Source: an uncultured Bacteroidales bacterium (GTDB lineage Bacteria; Bacteroidota; Bacteroidia; Bacteroidales; WCHB1-69). From it: a stretch of 35,123 nt of DNA. The stretch spans positions 1 through 35,123 of the forward strand of contig CAMJXE010000025.1 in assembly GCA_946409645.1 (NCBI GenBank), written 5' to 3'. Of the stretch, positions 31,771-35,123 are shown piece after piece (position 1 is the stretch's first letter; the number at the start of each line of letters is the position of its first letter). Under the pieces are notes generated by a model, which worked only from the letters and a program-made list of their open reading frames with translations, searched no databases and was not told the origin of the DNA. The position numbers and the translations under genes were made by a program.

Positions 31771-33330
31771 ATGAAAAAGCTTGCATTGTTTTTGTTTGCT
31801 ACATCTATGTCGCTTTTCTTTCTTATAGGATGTGAAAAAGAACAAAACACTATTCTAAAAAGTAGTTCACTTAGTTCAAACACCTCTTTTTCAACGATGA
31901 TGAATCAATTCATATCAGAAGGTGTTTATATGAACTCGGATCACATACTTGTTTTTAATAACGATTCGAGTTTTAATCAATTGTATAATTTGTTAGTAAG
32001 AACGACAGATTTCATCACAACTAATGATACCAGTATTACGGAGATGGATGTGTTGTTTTCATTTTCAGAATCTTACGGATTTGAATCGTTATACCAAACT
32101 ATAGAAATGGCTATGATAAGACTGGAATCCGGCGACAACCTGTTTGAGACCAATGATCCTGACAATCATTTTATTGTTGATGATTATTTTAGGGCTTTAC
32201 TCACTCCTTATGGTGAAGTGAAAATCGGGGATGTCACGTACATCTTTCGTGATGAATACACTCTAGGGGTGTTGCATGATAATTCTAAAATAATACGACA
32301 AATACGTTCTTTAATTGATCGAAATGCTAACGAGGATGATTATTACTTTTTGTGCAACGAAAATCCTGATCTTATTATAGTCTCACCAGACTCAATATGC
32401 CTAACTACAGATTTTATCCCCCAATCGTGCGGTTTCACTTATAATTTTCTCAATATGACTTCATGTGAAGACTATAATGGGGTAAGTTATTGTTGGGACT
32501 TTGGCGATGGGACAACATCTACAAACAGTGATCCTACACACACTTATTCTACATCAGGTAATAAAACAGTACGATTAATAGCGAGTCATAACGGCATAAA
32601 CAAAATAGTATCTAAAGTTATAACAGTTGGCAGAGGGGTTTCTTCTCTTGACTTCAATTACACACATAATAATTCTGGCAAGTATTTTTTTACCGTTCAT
32701 GCTTCTACTCCTGATGATTCGCCTTTATATTACAGAATGTATTTCGGAGATGGCACGGACACTATCATTTACACATCATCCTCAAGTGTAAGAATCCCAC
32801 ATAAGTATAATTCTTTATATTACAATACCTCCGTCACTGTTGTTCTTGAAATGGGTACTACCAATGGTCTTTTTCAAACAACAAGCAAATACATAGAAGT
32901 GAAATATAAAAATTGTAAGAAGAATTGTTCGGCTCAATCGCTTTATCATTTTTACAATAATTACTATGTCAAGACTTCTATGCAAGCTATAAATGTCGGC
33001 ATATTACGCATTCATCGCCTGAATTCAAAAACTATATTCAAACGGAAGAAAAATAATAATTCGTATGTGAGAGAAAAAGCAAATTGGCTATCAACAGGCT
33101 GGGTGGGGGATTTTTACACTGAAAGATATTCTTATAGCAATAGCGACTGTGGAAATTCTCATCATACAAACCTTGGCATTGGGAAGGAAAAAGTCAAAAG
33201 CATAAGTTACTCACAGAGAGTAAGTAACATTCCCTTTTCGGTGGACTATCATTCCATTCACGCTTTTTTTCAAGCTATTAAAAATGGCCAGAATAGTTCA
33301 CAGCTCTTAGGTGCGGCTATCTACGATTAA
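31771..33330 (+). CDS. PKD-domain lipoprotein of unknown function
   Basis: 519 residues. The lipobox FFLIGC gives Cys21. Residues ~30-210 are an unrecognised domain. A PKD domain follows (~215-290: SYCWDFGDGTTSTNSDPTHT...GNKTVRLIASHNG). A second PKD-like stretch (YYRMYFGDGTDTIIY) is at ~325-380. The Cys- and Lys-rich C-terminal third (YKNCKKNCSAQSL...) is unrecognised and has no T9SS domain. The gene is visibly more AT-rich than radA or glnA, suggesting accessory or transferred DNA. It lies directly after duplicated element copy 2, and 25 bases before a probable barrel gene. Confidence 0.7.
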   Translation: MKKLALFLFATSMSLFFLIGCEKEQNTILKSSSLSSNTSFSTMMNQFISEGVYMNSDHILVFNNDSSFNQLYNLLVRTTDFITTNDTSITEMDVLFSFSESYGFESLYQTIEMAMIRLESGDNLFETNDPDNHFIVDDYFRALLTPYGEVKIGDVTYIFRDEYTLGVLHDNSKIIRQIRSLIDRNANEDDYYFLCNENPDLIIVSPDSICLTTDFIPQSCGFTYNFLNMTSCEDYNGVSYCWDFGDGTTSTNSDPTHTYSTSGNKTVRLIASHNGINKIVSKVITVGRGVSSLDFNYTHNNSGKYFFTVHASTPDDSPLYYRMYFGDGTDTIIYTSSSSVRIPHKYNSLYYNTSVTVVLEMGTTNGLFQTTSKYIEVKYKNCKKNCSAQSLYHFYNNYYVKTSMQAINVGILRIHRLNSKTIFKRKKNNNSYVREKANWLSTGWVGDFYTERYSYSNSDCGNSHHTNLGIGKEKVKSISYSQRVSNIPFSVDYHSIHAFFQAIKNGQNSSQLLGAAIYD

Positions 33331-33355
33331 TATTGATAATAAAATAACATTAGCT

Positions 33356-33997
33356 ATGAAAAGAATCACAGTAATAGTAATTTTTACTCTTCTGTCCTTA
33401 ACAGTGTTGGGCCAGAAGGAAAACGGGAAAAAGGAACATCACATAGAGTATTATCATGCTTTAGAAGTTGGTTTCGGATATGGATTGAATGGAAGCACTT
33501 TCACATTCGCAGGTGATGTGACACCATCCATTTTTTGCAGAAACATGTGGTCAATAGAGCTACATGAATTGCAGGGAATCCGTTTTAATCCTCATTTGAT
33601 TTTATCTGCGGAATATGGCATTAATTTCTCATACGCATATGCCAATCCTGACATTATCCATTTTAATACACCAGGAAGTGTCCCAAATACTATTTGTGAT
33701 ATGTACCGAATCAAATTCATGCTTGGTTTGAACTTTAAATATTTGATACTGAAAAATAAGAAATGTACACCCTTGGTAATGGTCAATTATCTTCCTTTAG
33801 GTATTCAATCAACCTCTACTGTTCATTACCCAGGCGGAACTGAATGCAAAAATTTGGATTTCATGGGAGGTTCTACGGGGCTTTATGCAGGCGTGGACTG
33901 TAAAACCAGTAAACTACAAAGTCTTTATGTGGCAATGGGGTACGAATTCTCGCAAAACCCTCTGTTAAATTTGAAAATAGGAATATGTTTTAAGTAG
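33356..33997 (+). CDS. Probable outer-membrane beta-barrel protein
   Basis: 213 residues from the ATG at 33356; the ATG at 33311 lies inside the previous gene and would mask the signal peptide. The signal (MKRITVIVIFTLLSLTVLGQ) is clear. The rest alternates polar and aromatic residues in strand-sized segments (ALEVGFGYGLNGSTFTFAG, LILSAEYGINFSYAYANP, LYVAMGYEFSQNPLLNLKIG) as in small PorT- or OmpA-like barrels. It probably forms an operon with the upstream PKD lipoprotein, and could anchor or cooperate with it. It is AT-rich like that gene. No specific family is assigned. Confidence 0.65.
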   Translation: MKRITVIVIFTLLSLTVLGQKENGKKEHHIEYYHALEVGFGYGLNGSTFTFAGDVTPSIFCRNMWSIELHELQGIRFNPHLILSAEYGINFSYAYANPDIIHFNTPGSVPNTICDMYRIKFMLGLNFKYLILKNKKCTPLVMVNYLPLGIQSTSTVHYPGGTECKNLDFMGGSTGLYAGVDCKTSKLQSLYVAMGYEFSQNPLLNLKIGICFK

Positions 33998-34012
33998 AGG
34001 GCAAAAACATCG

Positions 34013-34045
34013 TATTTTTGCACTTTCAAACGAAAACCGATTGCG
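34013..34045 (+). promoter_or_regulatory. Third copy of the shared promoter/leader
   Basis: TATTTTTG (34013-34020) followed by CACTTTCAAACGAAAACC... up to the ATG at 34046; from the TTTG to the start codon it is identical to copy 1 at 27126-27157. The rest of the duplicated element is absent. Confidence 0.65.
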
Positions 34046-34201
34046 ATGAAAAAAATAATTGTATTCATAGTGTTGCTTACGTCCCTTTTGGGGTGTGCCG
34101 ATCAAGGAAAATCGATTCAAGGAATATGGAAAGTCGTGGATTGCAAAACTGAAATAGAAAACTTATCCTCATTGGGTGATTTTCTGTTTTTGTGGATTTA
34201 A
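34046..34201 (+). pseudogene. Truncated small lipoprotein, possibly a lipocalin-like gene remnant
   Basis: 51 codons. MKKIIVFIVLLTSLLGC is a complete lipoprotein signal with Cys17. The mature part QGKSIQGIWKVVDCKTE resembles the first strand of lipocalin-like domains (IxGxWxV) but ends in TAA only 34 residues after the cysteine. After the stop, a different frame continues FNDASYKTITT..., in keeping with a frameshifted and shortened lipocalin-like gene. A terminator follows about 45 bases later. It could also be a genuine mini-lipoprotein. Confidence 0.45.
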
Positions 34202-34247
34202 CGATGCTTCTTACAAGACAATAACTACTATGATTTCCAAGCAGAGG

Positions 34248-34293
34248 GTGCGTCAAAAATCGTTTTCGGATGTTTGACGCACTTTCTTTTTTT
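34248..34293 (+). terminator. Terminator before folD
   Basis: GTGCGTCAAA (34248-34257) and TTTGACGCAC (34273-34282) form a perfect 10-bp stem with a 15-base loop, followed by TTTCTTTTTTT. Confidence 0.85.
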
Positions 34294-34344
34294 ACGCATT
34301 ATATCCTCTTAACACAAATGACAATGCGATGATAGTATTTTTAT

Positions 34345-34352
34345 TATCTTTG
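34345..34352 (+). promoter_or_regulatory. -7 element (TATCTTTG) of folD
   Basis: TATCTTTG 45 bases before the ATG at 34398, downstream of a strong terminator. Confidence 0.5.
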
Positions 34353-34397
34353 CGCATCAGTATCTGAATATTAGAAACCATTAAGAATCAACCCTTT

Positions 34398-35123
34398 ATG
34401 CGAATCATCGACGGAAAAGCGTGCGCACAGCAAGTGAAAGACCAAATCGCGAAAGAAGTAGCGGAAATCAGTGCTCAAGGACAAAGACCTCCGAGATTAG
34501 ACATTTTCCTCGTGGGTGATCGTCCCGACAGCCTCTCTTACGTGAACAGCAAGTACAAGACTTGCAAGTCATTAGGTATGGAGTGCGTGCAACATCTCCT
34601 GCCAGAAACCACGACTGAAAGTGAGTTGATGGTGATGATTGACGAGTGCAACCGCAACGAGGAGGTCGATGCCATCCTCATCCAGCTGCCGCTCCCCGAC
34701 CACTACAATTCCGCGCGCGTGCTCGAATTCATCGATTACCGCAAGGATGCTGACGGTCTGCACCTGATGAATGTCGGATTGCTGCACTTGGGAGAGCCCT
34801 ACGTGATGCCGTGTACCCCGAAAGGCATTATTACTTTGTTGGAAACCAACAATATAGAAGTAGCTGGTGAGCACGTGGTGATGATCGGTCGCAGCCAGTT
34901 GGTAGGGGAGCCCACCGCGAAACTGCTGATCCACAGCAACGCTACGGTCACGCTCTGTCATTCCCGCACCAAGAATTTAGCCGAAATAGCGCACATCGGA
35001 GACATCGTCATCACTGCTGCCGGTTGTCCGAACCTGCTCCACCCGTACGATTTCAAAGAGGGTGCCGTCCTGATAGATGTGGCCATGAACCGCGTGAACG
35101 GCAAACTGCAGGGCGACGTCTAT
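34398..35123 (+). CDS. folD: Bifunctional methylenetetrahydrofolate dehydrogenase/cyclohydrolase (3' truncated by window)
   Basis: 242 codons are visible without a stop; the family is usually ~285-295 residues, so about 50 are missing. Start MRIIDGKACAQQVKDQI is typical. LVGDRPDSLSYVNSKYKTCK contains the Tyr and Lys of the cyclohydrolase site (YVxxK). ILIQLPLPDHYN is the conserved QLPLP stretch. DADGLHLMNVG, MPCTPKGI and the nucleotide-binding VMIGRSQLVGEP follow. The protein interconverts 5,10-methylene-, methenyl- and 10-formyl-tetrahydrofolate in the cytoplasm, using NADP. DVAMNR replaces the more common DVGINR. It has its own promoter and is unrelated to the accessory genes before it. Confidence 0.95.
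   Translation, partial: MRIIDGKACAQQVKDQIAKEVAEISAQGQRPPRLDIFLVGDRPDSLSYVNSKYKTCKSLGMECVQHLLPETTTESELMVMIDECNRNEEVDAILIQLPLPDHYNSARVLEFIDYRKDADGLHLMNVGLLHLGEPYVMPCTPKGIITLLETNNIEVAGEHVVMIGRSQLVGEPTAKLLIHSNATVTLCHSRTKNLAEIAHIGDIVITAAGCPNLLHPYDFKEGAVLIDVAMNRVNGKLQGDVY

Overview
The window looks like a chromosomal segment from a Bacteroidota bacterium, most likely an anaerobic Bacteroidales. Three observations support this. Many genes are preceded by a TAnnTTTG element (the Bacteroides-type -7 box). Two secreted proteins carry type IX secretion (T9SS) C-terminal domains, one type A and one type B. The metabolic and envelope families also fit: a Bacteroides-type small methylmalonyl-CoA mutase subunit, DUF5686, PepSY-like lipoproteins, an M64 peptidase, an RseC-like protein and an [FeFe]-hydrogenase-like protein. 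No rRNA, tRNA, CRISPR array, integrase or intact insertion sequence was seen.

Layout. 3-374 is the 3' end of a helical protein. 519-1439 (-) is a BtuF/FhuD-type binding lipoprotein. 1562-4171 is a DUF5686 outer-membrane protein, convergent with the methylmalonyl-CoA mutase small subunit (4229-6076, -). Divergent from that gene is a four-gene run at 6229-9474: DRTGG protein, RsbW-like ATPase, [FeFe]-hydrogenase-like protein and a His-rich putative metal exporter. After a gene-poor stretch holding an ATPase remnant come a T9SS type B adhesin-like protein (10049-12247, -) and glutamine synthetase (12472-13983, -). A 3237-residue T9SS type A surface protein fills 14239-23952. Three PepSY-like genes in tandem (24113-25577) precede radA (25661-27034).

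The right part is more accessory in character. It has an MNT/HEPN pair (27348-28054), an RseC-like gene apart from any rnf genes, an M64 peptidase, an unknown secreted protein followed by a double-domain PepSY-like lipoprotein, an AT-rich PKD lipoprotein plus probable beta-barrel pair (31771-33997), a truncated lipoprotein, and the 5' part of folD running off the window.

The most unusual content lies between genes. (1) Five copies of a GTAGAGACG-type palindrome sit at or just after stop codons. (2) A diverged element with a strong-looking promoter and a 28-codon ORF occurs twice (27064-27297 and 31417-31747), and its promoter/leader recurs a third time upstream of a truncated lipoprotein at 34046. 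(3) A 55-base hairpin element occurs twice, with the hairpin inverted relative to its flank. (4) Degenerate 8-9 bp GGTTA/TAACC tandem tracts lie in two intergenic regions. All assignments were made by eye without database searches.
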